DNA of 64,000 nucleotides from JBBRYB01 sp038238115 (GCA_038238115.1 JBBRYB010000006.1:89016-153015); one strand, 5' to 3'; positions 1 to 8,950 are shown, numbered from the stretch's first letter. Notes: generated by a model not told the origin, from the sequence alone. Translations and numbers: made by a program.

Positions 1-173
1 TGGTGGCCGTGGCGGGGCGGTGCCTGCTGAGTGCCGAGCGGCTGGCTGCCGCCGGGATCTCGGCGGCATACCCGCTCTCCGACCTGGAACCGGACGTGCA
101 GCGAAGTATGGCCAACGCGGCGCCGCTGCTCGTGGTCGTCGGTGAGCGCATCGCGAAGGAATGGCTGACGTGA
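1..173 (+). CDS. Glycerate kinase, C-terminal fragment
   Basis: The open frame entering from the left edge (first full codon at base 3) ends at a TGA at 171-173. It encodes about 56 residues that read like the end of the glycerate kinase family, including VAVAGRCLLSAERLAAAGI followed by a stretch ending in AKEWLT. The start lies outside the window. Its last 13 bases overlap the start of the allantoinase gene, so the two are probably translationally coupled. Glycerate kinase phosphorylates glycerate formed from glyoxylate, the end product of allantoin breakdown, which fits the neighbours. The assignment rests on a short tail and on context. Confidence 0.6.
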   Translation, partial: VAVAGRCLLSAERLAAAGISAAYPLSDLEPDVQRSMANAAPLLVVVGERIAKEWLT

Positions 174-1522
174 CCGATCTCGACCTCGTCATCCGCGGCG
201 AGCGGGTGCTGTCAGGCGATAGCCTACGACCGCTGGCGGTGGGCGTGCGCGACGGCGTGATCGTGGCGATCGAGCCGATGGCGTCCGACCTCACGGCCGG
301 CCGAATCGTCGACCTCGGCCCGGACGAGGCCCTCCTGCCGGGCCTGGTCGACACCCATGTGCATGTCAACGAGCCGGGCCGCACCGAGTGGGAGGGCTTC
401 GACACCGCGACCCGGGCCGCAGCCGCCGGCGGGGTGACCACGATCCTCGACATGCCGCTCAACTGTGTGCCAGCCACGACCACTGTCGACGCACTCCGCG
501 TCAAGCAGGCGGCAGCCCGTGGTCAGTGTCATGTCGATGTCGGCTTCTGGGGCGGGGCCGTGCCGGCCAGCCTTGGCCACCTGGGCGAGCTCCACGACTG
601 CGGCGTCTTCGGCTTCAAGTGCTTCCTCCTCGACTCCGGGGTCGAGGAGTTCCCCGCGCTCGACGCCGGACAGCTCGAGGCGGCGATGCGCGAGATAGCA
701 GAGTTCAACGGTCTGCTCATCGTGCATGCGGAGGACGCCGAGACCATCGCTGCCTGTGCCCGCCCGCACACGACGAGGTACGCCGAGTTCCTCGCCTCGC
801 GGCCGGACCGGGCTGAAGAGCTGGCGATCGAGACGGTCATCGCCTCCGCCCGCCGGACCCAGGCGCGTGCGCACGTCGTCCACCTGTCGAGTGCCGAGGC
901 GGTGCCGGCGCTGAGAGCCGCCCGGGAGGACGGGGTCCGGATCACCGTCGAGACGTGCCCCCACTACCTGACCGTGGCGGCCGAGCAGATCGGCGACCGG
1001 CAGACGCAGTACAAGTGCTGCCCGCCGATCCGGGGAGCCCACAACGCCGAGCAGCTCTGGAGGGCACTCGAGGAGGGGGTCATCGACTCCATCGTCTCGG
1101 ACCACTCGCCCTCGACGCCCGAGTTGAAGCTGCTCGCCGAGGGCGACTTCGGGGCGGCCTGGGGAGGCGTGTCCTCACTGCAGCTGGGCCTGCCGCTGGT
1201 CTGGAGCGTCGCCCGCGAGCGGGGCCACGATCTCGCGCGGGTGGTGGACTGGATGTCGTCCCGACCTGCCGCGCTGGCCGCGGTCCAGGGCAAGGGCGCC
1301 CTGGAGGTCGGCTCATCGGCCGACCTGGTCGTCTTCGCTCCTGACGAACGCTTCACGGTCGACCCCTCGGCCCTGCACCACCGGCACCCGGTGACGCCGT
1401 ACGCCGGCCGGCAGCTGAGCGGCGTCGTCCGCGAGACCTACCTGCGCGGGTCACCGGTCACCGGCACCGCGCCGCGCGGCACCCTGATCGAACACCGATC
1501 CACCGAACTGACGGGAATCTGA
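161..1522 (+). CDS. allB: Allantoinase
   Basis: Cyclic amidohydrolase that opens the allantoin ring to allantoate in cytosolic purine/ureide catabolism. The 453-residue length is normal for the family. Visible metal-site elements are DTHVHVN (His66, His68), the carboxylated-lysine segment GFKCFLL (Lys153), His189 in IVHAED, His241 in HVVHLSS and Asp314 in VSDHSPS. The ATG overlaps the end of the upstream glycerate kinase frame, and the next gene (allantoicase) starts one base after the stop, so this is a tight operon. Dihydropyrimidinase and dihydroorotase share the fold, but the allantoicase neighbour makes allantoinase the best call. Confidence 0.95.
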   Translation: MADVTDLDLVIRGERVLSGDSLRPLAVGVRDGVIVAIEPMASDLTAGRIVDLGPDEALLPGLVDTHVHVNEPGRTEWEGFDTATRAAAAGGVTTILDMPLNCVPATTTVDALRVKQAAARGQCHVDVGFWGGAVPASLGHLGELHDCGVFGFKCFLLDSGVEEFPALDAGQLEAAMREIAEFNGLLIVHAEDAETIAACARPHTTRYAEFLASRPDRAEELAIETVIASARRTQARAHVVHLSSAEAVPALRAAREDGVRITVETCPHYLTVAAEQIGDRQTQYKCCPPIRGAHNAEQLWRALEEGVIDSIVSDHSPSTPELKLLAEGDFGAAWGGVSSLQLGLPLVWSVARERGHDLARVVDWMSSRPAALAAVQGKGALEVGSSADLVVFAPDERFTVDPSALHHRHPVTPYAGRQLSGVVRETYLRGSPVTGTAPRGTLIEHRSTELTGI

Positions 1523-1523
1523 C

Positions 1524-2522
1524 ATGGGCCACTTCACCGAGCTCCCCGACCTCGCCTCACGCACCCTTGCGGGAAGCGTGGTGAGCGCCAACGACGAGCT
1601 CTTCGCCGAGCGGGAGAACCTGATCCGGCCCGAGCCAGCGACCCACGCCGTCGAGGACTTCGGACACAAGGGCAAGGTGTACGACGGCTGGGAGACCCGC
1701 CGGCGGCGCGAGCCGGGCCACGACTGGGCCATCGTGCGCCTCGGCGTGTCGGGCATCGTGCACGGAGTGGTCGTCGACACCGCGTACTTCACGGGCAACT
1801 ACCCTCCGGAGATCTCCGTCGAGGCGATCTGCGTCGACGGCTACCCGTCGACCGACGAGCTGGCGGCCGCAGCCTGGGAGACGCTGGTCGAGAAGACGGT
1901 TGCCCAGGGCAACACCGCCAACGCTTATGAGGTGAGCAACCGCGGACGCTGGACCCACCTGCGCCTGTCGATCTACCCCGACGGAGGGGTGGCCCGCTTC
2001 CGCGTCCACGGCGAGGCGGTCGCCGACCCCCGCTTTCTCACCGGTTCCGTCGACCTGGTCGCGCTGGAGAACGGCGGCCGCCTCGTGGAGACGTCCGACG
2101 CGTTCTACTCCTCACCGTCCAACCTGATCCTCCCCGGACGCGCCCGCATCATGGGTGAGGGTTGGGAGAACGCCCGGCGCCGAGGTGGTGGCAACGACTT
2201 CGCCGTCTTCGCGCTCGCCGCCAAGGGCCACCCGCGCGAGATCGAGGTCGACACGTCGTACTTCGTCGGCAACGCGCCTGGCTGGGTCCGGGTCAGCGGG
2301 GCGGACGCGGGCGCTCGTGGTCTCGACGCGGTGGACAGCTGGTGGGACGTGGTGGCCCGCACTCGAGTGCAGCCCGACACGAGGCACCGGTTCCTCGTCC
2401 ACGACCGCACACCCGCCACGCACCTGCGGCTCGACGTCTACCCCGACGGCGGTCTGGCCCGGCTGCGCTGTCGCGGCGAGATCGAGCAGCAGACGCTCGC
2501 CGAGCTCTGCCGTCGGTGGTGA
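1524..2522 (+). CDS. alc: Allantoicase
   Basis: Hydrolyses allantoate to ureidoglycolate and urea, the step after allantoinase. The 332-residue protein contains the two repeated jelly-roll halves typical of the family: N-terminal DFGHKGKVYDGWETRRRR / VDTAYFTGNYP and C-terminal MGEGWENARRRGGGNDF / VDTSYFVGNAP, each followed by a THLRLxxYPDGGxAR segment. The repeated architecture is visible directly. The ATG lies one base downstream of the allB stop, so expression is coupled. No ureidoglycolate lyase is seen in the window. Confidence 0.95.
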   Translation: MGHFTELPDLASRTLAGSVVSANDELFAERENLIRPEPATHAVEDFGHKGKVYDGWETRRRREPGHDWAIVRLGVSGIVHGVVVDTAYFTGNYPPEISVEAICVDGYPSTDELAAAAWETLVEKTVAQGNTANAYEVSNRGRWTHLRLSIYPDGGVARFRVHGEAVADPRFLTGSVDLVALENGGRLVETSDAFYSSPSNLILPGRARIMGEGWENARRRGGGNDFAVFALAAKGHPREIEVDTSYFVGNAPGWVRVSGADAGARGLDAVDSWWDVVARTRVQPDTRHRFLVHDRTPATHLRLDVYPDGGLARLRCRGEIEQQTLAELCRRW

Positions 2523-2580
2523 CCCGGTCGGCGGTGCGTTGCGCCGAGACGAGTCGGCGGGGAGGCGAGAGGATGGGTCC

Positions 2581-3138
2581 ATGACGTCCACGCCGCCGCC
2601 GGCTTCTTTCGCCGGGCCGCGCCTGGTCCTGATGCGGCACTCCAAGACCCAGCCGGCAGCGAGCAGCGACCATGCCCGCAGCCTTACGAACCGGGGCAGG
2701 CGCGACGGCCATGAGGCGGGCCGGTGGCTGGCCGCCGAGGGAATCATCCCCGACGTGGTGCTGGTGTCATCGGCGGCGCGCGCCCAGCAGACCGTCGACG
2801 CGGTGGTGCGCGGGCTCGGCGGACAGCCCCTCGAGGTCGAGGTGGTCGTGCTGGACGCGCTCTACGACGCTGACGGTTGCGAGGTGATCGAGATCTGTCG
2901 GACTACCGTGTCGGCCGACGCGGGCTGCGCGCTTGTGGTGGGCCACAACCCGGCGATGGAGCAGGCCGCCGCGCTGCTGCTGCCGGAGCCGGGGTCTGAG
3001 TCTGCGTCTGAGCACCAGGACACGCACCTGCCCACCTCGGCGCTCTGCGTCTTCTCCTGGCCGGTAGGTGCCGGCTGGTCGGACCTGGAGTCAGGACGCG
3101 TCAGCCTGGTTGCGTCGTACTCGCCCCGCGACGCCTGA
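2581..3138 (+). CDS. SixA-like phosphohistidine phosphatase
   Basis: Histidine phosphatase superfamily protein of 185 residues. The catalytic RHG-type motif appears as LMRHSKTQ near residue 20, followed by LTNRGRRDGHEAGRWL, SSAARAQQT and the second conserved histidine in VVGHNPAMEQ. This short form matches SixA, which dephosphorylates phosphohistidine in signalling proteins. The true substrate here is unknown. The ATG at 2581 is preceded by a purine-rich stretch (ggaggcgagagg). It is 58 bases from the allantoicase gene, so it may be co-transcribed without being part of the pathway. Confidence 0.85.
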   Translation: MTSTPPPASFAGPRLVLMRHSKTQPAASSDHARSLTNRGRRDGHEAGRWLAAEGIIPDVVLVSSAARAQQTVDAVVRGLGGQPLEVEVVVLDALYDADGCEVIEICRTTVSADAGCALVVGHNPAMEQAAALLLPEPGSESASEHQDTHLPTSALCVFSWPVGAGWSDLESGRVSLVASYSPRDA

Positions 3139-3234
3139 CCGGCACCTGCCAAGGTCGTCTGAGCGGAGGCGGTCTCTCCCTGCCGCCCGACGGGCTGCGC
3201 TCACGACCCGGGTACGCGGCCTCGCCCTCCGTGC

Positions 3235-3346
3235 GGCCGGCTGCCCGTCCGGCCGTCCGGCCGGCTGCCCGTCTGGCCGTCCGGTTGGCTGCGTCATCTG
3301 GCCGGTTGGGTCGGTTGCGTCGGCTGGCCGTCTGGCCGGTTGCGTC
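3235..3346. repeat. Degenerate GC-rich tandem repeat
   Basis: A 24-base unit beginning GGCCGGCTGCCCGTCCGG occurs at 3235-3258 and again at 3259-3282 with one C/T difference. It is followed to about 3346 by decayed copies built from CTGGCCG and GGTTGCGTC. The array lies in the gap between the convergent sixA-like and serB genes and has no convincing coding content. Confidence 0.75.
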
Positions 3347-3432
3347 TGCCATGTTCACATGGCAACCGCATACTCCCCACGGCGGATCTCCCATGTGAAC
3401 ACTGCAGACGCAGTGTTCACATGGCAAACGCA
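3347..3432. repeat. Palindrome and 15-bp hairpin sharing a TGTTCACATGG motif
   Basis: TGTTCACATGG occurs three times in 80 bases: forward at 3352, inverted near 3391 and forward at 3414. The first copy is inside the palindrome TGCCATGT-TC-ACATGGCA (3347-3364). The second and third form a perfect 15-bp stem (3391-3405 with 3410-3424) around an AGAC loop. The forward copies continue almost identically (GCAACCGCA and GCAAACGCA). Lying between convergent genes, the hairpin could be a bidirectional terminator, although no T-tract follows it. Confidence 0.8.
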
Positions 3433-3451
3433 GCGCGCCGGGGGAGAGGCG

Positions 3452-4663
3452 TCAGCGGATCAAGGGAGACGGCGTCTGGACGCCATGCTCGGCGTCGTCG
3501 GCCTCGAGGTCTTCGCGGGTGATGCCGAGCAGATATAAAATCGCATCCAGGTAGGGCACGTTGACGGCTGCCTGCGCCGCCTCCTGCACGACAGGGTGGG
3601 CGTTGAAGGCGATCCCCAGCCCGGCCGCGGCGAGCATGTCGAGGTCGTTGGCCCCGTCGCCGATGGCCACGGTGCGGTCGAGCGTCACGCCGGAGTCGGC
3701 GGCGAAGTCGCGCAGCGCCGCCGCCTTGCCGGCGCGGTCGACCACGGGGCCGACGAGCTGCCCGGTGAGCTTGCCCCCGACGATCTCGAGCTCGTTGGCT
3801 CGCGCATAGTCGATGCCGAGTTCTGCGACCAGCCGGTCGGTGTGCAGGGTGAAGCCGCCGCTGACGATCGCGAAGAGGTAGCCCAACCGCTTCAGCGTTC
3901 GCACGAACGTGCGTGTCCCCGGCGCGAGCTGCATCCCGTCGTACACCTCGCGGAACGACTCCGTGCCTACTCCCTCGAGCAGTTCGACTCTTTGACGCAG
4001 GGAAGCCTCGAAGTCGAGCTCTCCACGCATCGCCTGCTCGGTGATCGCGGCGACCTCCGCACCGACCCCGGCCCGCGTCGCGAGCTCGTCGATTACCTCG
4101 CCCTGCACGAGCGTCGAGTCGACGTCCATCACGACCAGCCGGCGACCGTGACGCAGCAGACCCACTCGCTGCACCGCGACATCGACGCGCTGCGCGAACG
4201 CCTCGCGCGCCAGCACCTCACGGAGACGGCCGACGTCCGTGCCCGAGACCTGGAACTCGATCGCGGTAACGGGATAGCGGGCCATCCGTACGATCCGGTC
4301 GATGTTGGCGCCGGTGTCGGCGATCCGCCCGGTGAACGCCGCAACAGCATTCGACGGCAGTGGCCGCCCGAGAACGCTCACGGTGGCGCGGCCACCGCGA
4401 CGGGTCTCGTTGTCACCAACACCGCCCTCCACGTCGATGTCCATGCCGAGCGCCGCCGCGGTGGTGCGCAAAGACGCCGAGATCCTCGCGACGTCGCGTG
4501 GGGCGGTGACGAGGATGCCGAGCACGAGCCGTCCGCGCAGCACGATCTGCTCGATGTCGAGCACCGCGACCCGGAATGCCGCCAACGCTCGGAAGATCTC
4601 GGCGGTCACCCCGGGGCGGTCCCGGCCGGTGACGGTGATGAGTAGCGTCGCAGACTCGTTCAT
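3452..4663 (-). CDS. serB: Phosphoserine phosphatase with N-terminal ACT region
   Basis: HAD-superfamily enzyme making L-serine from phosphoserine, the last step of serine biosynthesis. The 403-residue protein has an N-terminal ACT-type regulatory region (LLITVTGRDRPGVTAEIF, and a second ACT-like stretch around residues 90-165). The catalytic domain follows: the nucleophile motif DVDSTL at Asp180/Asp182, the SGGF motif, and GDGANDLDML for metal binding. This two-part layout is usual for actinobacterial SerB. It converges on the sixA-like gene across a repeat-rich gap, and a conserved hypothetical gene lies directly upstream on the same strand. Confidence 0.95.
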   Translation of the reverse strand: MNESATLLITVTGRDRPGVTAEIFRALAAFRVAVLDIEQIVLRGRLVLGILVTAPRDVARISASLRTTAAALGMDIDVEGGVGDNETRRGGRATVSVLGRPLPSNAVAAFTGRIADTGANIDRIVRMARYPVTAIEFQVSGTDVGRLREVLAREAFAQRVDVAVQRVGLLRHGRRLVVMDVDSTLVQGEVIDELATRAGVGAEVAAITEQAMRGELDFEASLRQRVELLEGVGTESFREVYDGMQLAPGTRTFVRTLKRLGYLFAIVSGGFTLHTDRLVAELGIDYARANELEIVGGKLTGQLVGPVVDRAGKAAALRDFAADSGVTLDRTVAIGDGANDLDMLAAAGLGIAFNAHPVVQEAAQAAVNVPYLDAILYLLGITREDLEADDAEHGVQTPSPLIR

Positions 4664-4675
4664 GAACCGACCACG

Positions 4676-5404
4676 CTAGCGGCCGTCGAGTGAGGAGCAG
4701 GCGGCGACCACCGCGGCCTGGCCGGCACGCCGCAGCGGCCGCAGCGCTTCTCGACGCCGCCCGATCTCGTCCGAGGTCACGGCGCCCCCCTCGTCGGCGA
4801 GGGCGAGTTCGACGATGCGGCGAGCGCGCAACCCGCTCGTCGCTGTGCGGGCCGCCGCAGACGAGGCGAAGGACATCGGCGGCTCGAACGCCACGGGTGA
4901 CCTGATGTTGAGCAAGGCGTCGGCGGCATCGGGGCTCCACGACGCCACATCGAGGTCGGCCAGGTCGTCGGCCGCCTGGAGGAGCGCAAGTCGCAGCCCG
5001 CGGTCCGCCGTCGCGATGTCCGGCAGGTACGTCGCCGGCCGCGCCTCGGCGGTGCGCCACACCAGCCTTGTGCCGAGGGTGGTCGGGATGAGGCCTTGAC
5101 CGGTGCCGTGCAGCAGCACGGCCTGACCCGCCTCGGTGGCGGCGGTGTTGAAGGGGCTGGGGCCGCCGAGTCCGATCAGGTCGCCCGGCGTCGGCAGCGC
5201 CACGGTCGCCCGGGTCACGCCAAGGCGTCGTACCTCCCCAAGCAGCAACGCCGGCGTCAGCGGCCGGTCGGCACCGAGGCCGCGGAACTCCACGCGCGCG
5301 TTCGGGGCGGCCAGCCCGCTGATCGCCTGGTCGGCGGACTCCCGTCGGGCGATCCAGGCGTTGAGCCAGCAGGCCGTGCGTGCCGCTGCGGGGACTGACA
5401 ACAC
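4676..5404 (-). CDS. Conserved hypothetical protein beside serB
   Basis: 242-residue soluble protein with no signal peptide and no motif I can assign to a catalytic family. It has a central segment TRATVALPTPGDLIGLGG and an alanine/arginine-rich C-terminus. The stop lies 12 bases from the serB start on the same strand, so the two are probably co-transcribed. Codon use is like the neighbouring housekeeping genes. It diverges from the ABC ATPase gene at 5491, and the shared 86-base gap must hold both promoters. Function unknown. Confidence 0.75.
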   Translation of the reverse strand: MLSVPAAARTACWLNAWIARRESADQAISGLAAPNARVEFRGLGADRPLTPALLLGEVRRLGVTRATVALPTPGDLIGLGGPSPFNTAATEAGQAVLLHGTGQGLIPTTLGTRLVWRTAEARPATYLPDIATADRGLRLALLQAADDLADLDVASWSPDAADALLNIRSPVAFEPPMSFASSAAARTATSGLRARRIVELALADEGGAVTSDEIGRRREALRPLRRAGQAAVVAACSSLDGR

Positions 5405-5490
5405 GCCAAGAGCCTACGAGCCATGCCTGGCGCGCGAGGAGGTGCAATAGGTTGGACGTGCACAAGCATCCACGAGGGACGAGGAGCCCG

Positions 5491-6282
5491 ATGCCCGCGG
5501 TCATAGAGCTGGCCGGCGTCTCCGTCGTCCGCGGCGGAAACCGGCTTCTGCACGACATCTCGTGGAGTGTCGAGGACGACGAGCGCTGGGTCGTGATCGG
5601 ACCCAATGGGGCCGGCAAGACGACGCTGCTGCAGATCGTCAGCGCGCACCTCTACCCGAGCTCTGGAGTGGTCGGACTCCTGGGAGAGGTCGTCGGCACT
5701 GTCGACGTGTTCGAACTGCGGCCGCGGATTGGCCTGACGAGCGCCACCCTCGCCGACCGGATCCCGAAGGGCGAGCGCGTGGGCGACGTGGTGGTCTCAG
5801 CGTCGTACGCCGTTGTCGGCCGGTGGCGCGAGCAGTACGACGCGCTGGATCACGAGCGGGCGAATCAGCTGCTCGCCGACGTCGGCGTCGCGCATCTGCG
5901 TGACCGCACGTTTGGGACACTCAGCGAAGGCGAGGGCAAACGCGTCCAGATCGCCCGCGCCTTGATGACCGACCCCGAGCTGCTGCTGCTGGACGAGCCG
6001 GCAGCTGGGCTCGATCTCGGTGGCCGCGAAGACTTGGTGAGCACCTTGTCGGTCCTCGCGCGTGAGGAGCTGGCTCCCGCCACTGTCTTGGTGAGTCACC
6101 ACGTCGAGGAGATCCCGCCGGGCTTCACCCACGCGCTGTTGCTGAGGCGGGGGGAGGTCGTCGCCGCGGGGCCGCTCGAGGAGACGCTCGACGACGAGAC
6201 CCTCTCGCAGACGTTCGGGCTGCCGGTGCAGCTCAGCCGCGCAGATGGACGCTATGGCGCCCGGCGGCGAATCCGACGCTGA
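5491..6282 (+). CDS. ABC transporter ATP-binding protein
   Basis: 263-residue stand-alone nucleotide-binding domain. Walker A is GPNGAGKTT, the signature is LSEGEGKRVQIARAL (a variant of LSGGQ), Walker B is LLLLDEPAAGLDLGG and the switch histidine is in VLVSHHVEEIP. The ATG at 5491 is preceded by GAGGAG. The open frame extends further upstream, but that extension lacks family similarity. No permease partner is adjacent, so it may work with a distant membrane subunit or act as a soluble ABC protein related to the ModF/YlmA type. Confidence 0.88.
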   Translation: MPAVIELAGVSVVRGGNRLLHDISWSVEDDERWVVIGPNGAGKTTLLQIVSAHLYPSSGVVGLLGEVVGTVDVFELRPRIGLTSATLADRIPKGERVGDVVVSASYAVVGRWREQYDALDHERANQLLADVGVAHLRDRTFGTLSEGEGKRVQIARALMTDPELLLLDEPAAGLDLGGREDLVSTLSVLAREELAPATVLVSHHVEEIPPGFTHALLLRRGEVVAAGPLEETLDDETLSQTFGLPVQLSRADGRYGARRRIRR

Positions 6283-6317
6283 ACAGGTTGACCGCTTCCA
6301 CCGTGGGTTAGGGTCGG

Positions 6318-6764
6318 ATGATGGGGTGGATCGGCGACCACGACTGGCAGGCGTGGCTCGTGATCGCGCTGCTGTTGGCGGGAGCCGAGGTGGCGACACT
6401 GGACCTGACGCTGCTCATGCTCGCCGCCGGAGCCGGCGCCGCGGCCCTGGTCGCCGCGCTCGGGATCGGTGTCGTGCTCCAGGTGCTGGTCGCCGTCGTG
6501 GTGGCCGTCGCCATGCTCGGCCTCGTCCGGCCGAATGTGATCCATCGGCTGCACTCCGGCCCTACGCTCCTCAACACCCCGCAGGCGTTGGTGGGCAAGA
6601 GTGCGCTCGTTCTCGAGCAGGTGACCCCTCACGGGGGGCGGGTGAAACTGCACGGGGAGGTGTGGTCGGCGCGTTCGATCGATGAGTTCACCACGATCGA
6701 GCCGGGGTCGGCGGTCGAGGTAGCGGAGATCGACGGCGCAACGGCCGTGGTCTACGAAGTCTGA
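6318..6764 (+). CDS. NfeD-family membrane protein
   Basis: 148 residues. Two or three hydrophobic segments in the first 70 residues (WLVIALLLAGAEV; LLMLAAGAGAAALVAAL; VLVAVVVAVAMLGLV) are followed by a soluble beta-barrel (OB-like) C-terminus ending VEVAEIDGATAVVYEV, the usual short NfeD layout. Two adjacent ATG codons (6318 and 6321) are possible starts. NfeD proteins are typically encoded next to SPFH/stomatin proteins and act with them in membrane microdomains. The gene immediately downstream is exactly such a partner. Confidence 0.88.
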   Translation: MMGWIGDHDWQAWLVIALLLAGAEVATLDLTLLMLAAGAGAAALVAALGIGVVLQVLVAVVVAVAMLGLVRPNVIHRLHSGPTLLNTPQALVGKSALVLEQVTPHGGRVKLHGEVWSARSIDEFTTIEPGSAVEVAEIDGATAVVYEV

Positions 6765-6842
6765 ACGCGCCGAGCGAATGTCTGGGCGTTTGTCGAGACG
6801 GGACGGTGGGTCCGCTCACCATCCACGAGAGGGTTGAAGGCT

Positions 6843-8198
6843 ATGTGGGTGTTGGTCGTTCTCGCGGTCGTGGTGCTGCTGGCCGTTGTCGCCTTGTCCA
6901 GGTCCGTGCGGATCGTTCCCCAGGCCCGCGCCGGCATCGTCGAGCGTTTCGGCAAGTACCGCACGACATTGAGCGCAGGATTGACGATCATCACCCCGTT
7001 CGTCGACCGGGTGCGCTACACCATCGACTTGCGCGAGCAGGTGGTGTCGTTCCCGCCGCAACCGGTCATCACCGAGGACAACCTCGTCGTCTCGATCGAC
7101 ACCGTCATCTACTTCCAGGTCACGAACCCGGTCTCAGCGACGTACGAGATCGCCAACTACATCCAGGCCATCGAGCAGCTCACGATGACCACGCTTCGCA
7201 ATATCACCGGTGGTATGGACCTCGAGCAGGCATTGACGAGCCGGGACGAGATCAACTCCGCGCTGCGGGGGGTGCTGGACGAGGCAACGGGACGCTGGGG
7301 CATCCGGGTCAACCGGGTCGAACTCAAGGGCATCGACCCGCCGCCGTCGATCAAGGACTCGATGGAGAAGCAGATGCGCGCCGATCGCGACAAGCGCGCC
7401 GTCATCCTCACCGCGGAGGGGATGCGCCAGTCGCAGATCCTCACCGCCGAAGGGCAGAAGCAGTCCGCGATCCTCACCGCCGAAGGCGATCGAGAAGCGG
7501 TGATCCTGCGAGCTCAGGCAGACCGGGAGTCGCGGATCCTGAGAGCCCAGGGCGAGGGGCAGGCGATCCTGACCGTCTTCCAGTCGATCCACGACGGGTC
7601 GCCGGACCAGGCGCTGCTCGCCTATGAATACCTGCAGATGCTCCCGAAGATCGCTGAGGGCGACGCCAACAAGGTCTGGATCGTGCCGAGTGAGATCGGT
7701 CGTGCTCTGGAGGGGCTCGGCAGCACAATCGGTGCCATCCAAGGCATCCCCACCGACACCGCCGGCCCCCGACAGCGCGTCGACTACGGCGCCCCTGTGC
7801 GTGCGGACCAGCCCGCGGGTGAGCCGCGCGACTCGACGCTGTCGGCTGCGCATGAGCAGGTCGCCGAGGCGATCGCCTCTGCGGCAGAGGCCTCGCGTGG
7901 CACCAGTTCCCGTACGGCGACTGCGTCATCCGACGCGGCGAGTCAACCTGTCGCCCCGCAACAGCCAGGTTCGCCGGACCAACCAGGCACGCCGGACCAG
8001 CCAGGCACGCCGGACCAACCAGGCACGCCGGGTGAGCGGGATACGGCGGGGGAGCCCTCGGCGCCGGTCACACCTGCCGTCGGCGGTGCACCCGGTCAAC
8101 CGGGAGACCCGCAGCGGACGAACGCTCCCCATGCTGGGATGCCGTTGGCCGATGGTGACGTAACACCGGAACCACCACCCGGACCAGCTCGCCGGTGA
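6843..8198 (+). CDS. SPFH/band 7 (stomatin-like) membrane protein
   Basis: An N-terminal membrane anchor (VLVVLAVVVLLAVVAL) is followed by a band 7 domain (VPQARAGIVERFGKYRTTL through LKGIDPPPSIKDSM). Next comes a coiled-coil segment with repeated ILTAEG blocks around residues 185-235. The C-terminal tail of roughly 120 residues is low-complexity and rich in P, G, D and Q. I prefer the ATG at 6843 to the TTG nine bases upstream. Together with NfeD it probably organises membrane lipid domains or regulates membrane proteases. It overlaps the following permease start by four bases (GTGA), so coupling is likely. Confidence 0.9.
   Translation: MWVLVVLAVVVLLAVVALSRSVRIVPQARAGIVERFGKYRTTLSAGLTIITPFVDRVRYTIDLREQVVSFPPQPVITEDNLVVSIDTVIYFQVTNPVSATYEIANYIQAIEQLTMTTLRNITGGMDLEQALTSRDEINSALRGVLDEATGRWGIRVNRVELKGIDPPPSIKDSMEKQMRADRDKRAVILTAEGMRQSQILTAEGQKQSAILTAEGDREAVILRAQADRESRILRAQGEGQAILTVFQSIHDGSPDQALLAYEYLQMLPKIAEGDANKVWIVPSEIGRALEGLGSTIGAIQGIPTDTAGPRQRVDYGAPVRADQPAGEPRDSTLSAAHEQVAEAIASAAEASRGTSSRTATASSDAASQPVAPQQPGSPDQPGTPDQPGTPDQPGTPGERDTAGEPSAPVTPAVGGAPGQPGDPQRTNAPHAGMPLADGDVTPEPPPGPARR
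7965..8036 (+). repeat. Four 18-bp in-frame repeats in the SPFH gene
   Basis: Four consecutive 18-base units (consensus CCAGGCACGCCGGACCAA) encode PG(S/T)PDQ hexapeptides in the disordered tail of the SPFH protein. Copies two to four differ at only one or two bases, so copy number could change by slippage. Confidence 0.85.
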
Positions 8199-8950
8199 CC
8201 CTGGCCGAGATCGTCGCGGTATTCTTCGCCGGCGTCGGAGCCGGTGCCATCAACACCATCGTCGGGTCGGGCACGCTGATCACGTTCCCGACCTTGCTCG
8301 CCTTCGGCTACCCGCCGGTGCTCGCCAACGTCTCCAACACGGTGGGACTGGTGCCCGGCTCGCTGGCCGGAGCGCTCGGATATCGCAAGGAGCTCACGGG
8401 GCAGCGGTCGCGTCTGATCCGGCTCGGAGCGGCGTCCCTGCTCGGCGGCGTCGCCGGCGCACTGCTACTGCTGGAACTGCCGGAATCGGCCTTCCAAGCG
8501 ATCGTCCCTGTGCTGATCGGTCTGGGCTGTCTACTCGTAGTGACGCAGCCATGGATCACCCGTCGGATCAAGCCGCGCGAGCAGGCGCGGCCGCACGGCT
8601 CCCTGGTGGTCTGGGTGCTGGTCTTCCTGACGGGTGTCTACGGTGGCTACTTCGGCGCCGCTCAGGGGGTCCTGCTCATCGCCATCATGGGCATCGGGCT
8701 GTCCGACACCATGCAGCGCGTCAACGCCACGAAGAACGTCCTTGCGGGGCTGGTCAACGCCGTCGCCGCTGTGGTGTTCATCAGTGTCACCCGGGTGGCC
8801 TGGCCGGCCGCCGGGCTCATCGCCGCCGGCTCCATCCTCGGAAGTCTGGTCGGCGCCACCGTGGGCCGTCGGCTCCCCGCTCCGGTCTTTCGCGGCATCG
8901 TGGCCGTGGTCGGTGTCGCCGCCATCACCAAACTCGTCTGGTTCGGCTGA
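8195..8950 (+). CDS. TauE/SafE-family membrane permease
   Basis: 251-residue polytopic membrane protein of the sulfite exporter TauE/SafE family (about eight transmembrane helices). Diagnostic stretches are the N-terminal FFAGVGAGAINTIVGSGTL and the related second-half GVYGGYFGAAQGVLLI, the two pseudo-repeated halves of this family. Members move sulfur- or carbon-containing anions, but the substrate cannot be told from sequence. The GTG start overlaps the SPFH stop. Its last 26 bases overlap the 3' end of the convergent hydrolase gene. Confidence 0.88.
   Translation: MTLAEIVAVFFAGVGAGAINTIVGSGTLITFPTLLAFGYPPVLANVSNTVGLVPGSLAGALGYRKELTGQRSRLIRLGAASLLGGVAGALLLLELPESAFQAIVPVLIGLGCLLVVTQPWITRRIKPREQARPHGSLVVWVLVFLTGVYGGYFGAAQGVLLIAIMGIGLSDTMQRVNATKNVLAGLVNAVAAVVFISVTRVAWPAAGLIAAGSILGSLVGATVGRRLPAPVFRGIVAVVGVAAITKLVWFG

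Noticed and set aside
3596..4645. Plus-strand frame of 349 codons opposite serB
   Set aside because: serB has complete catalytic motifs; the opposite frame shows no domain.
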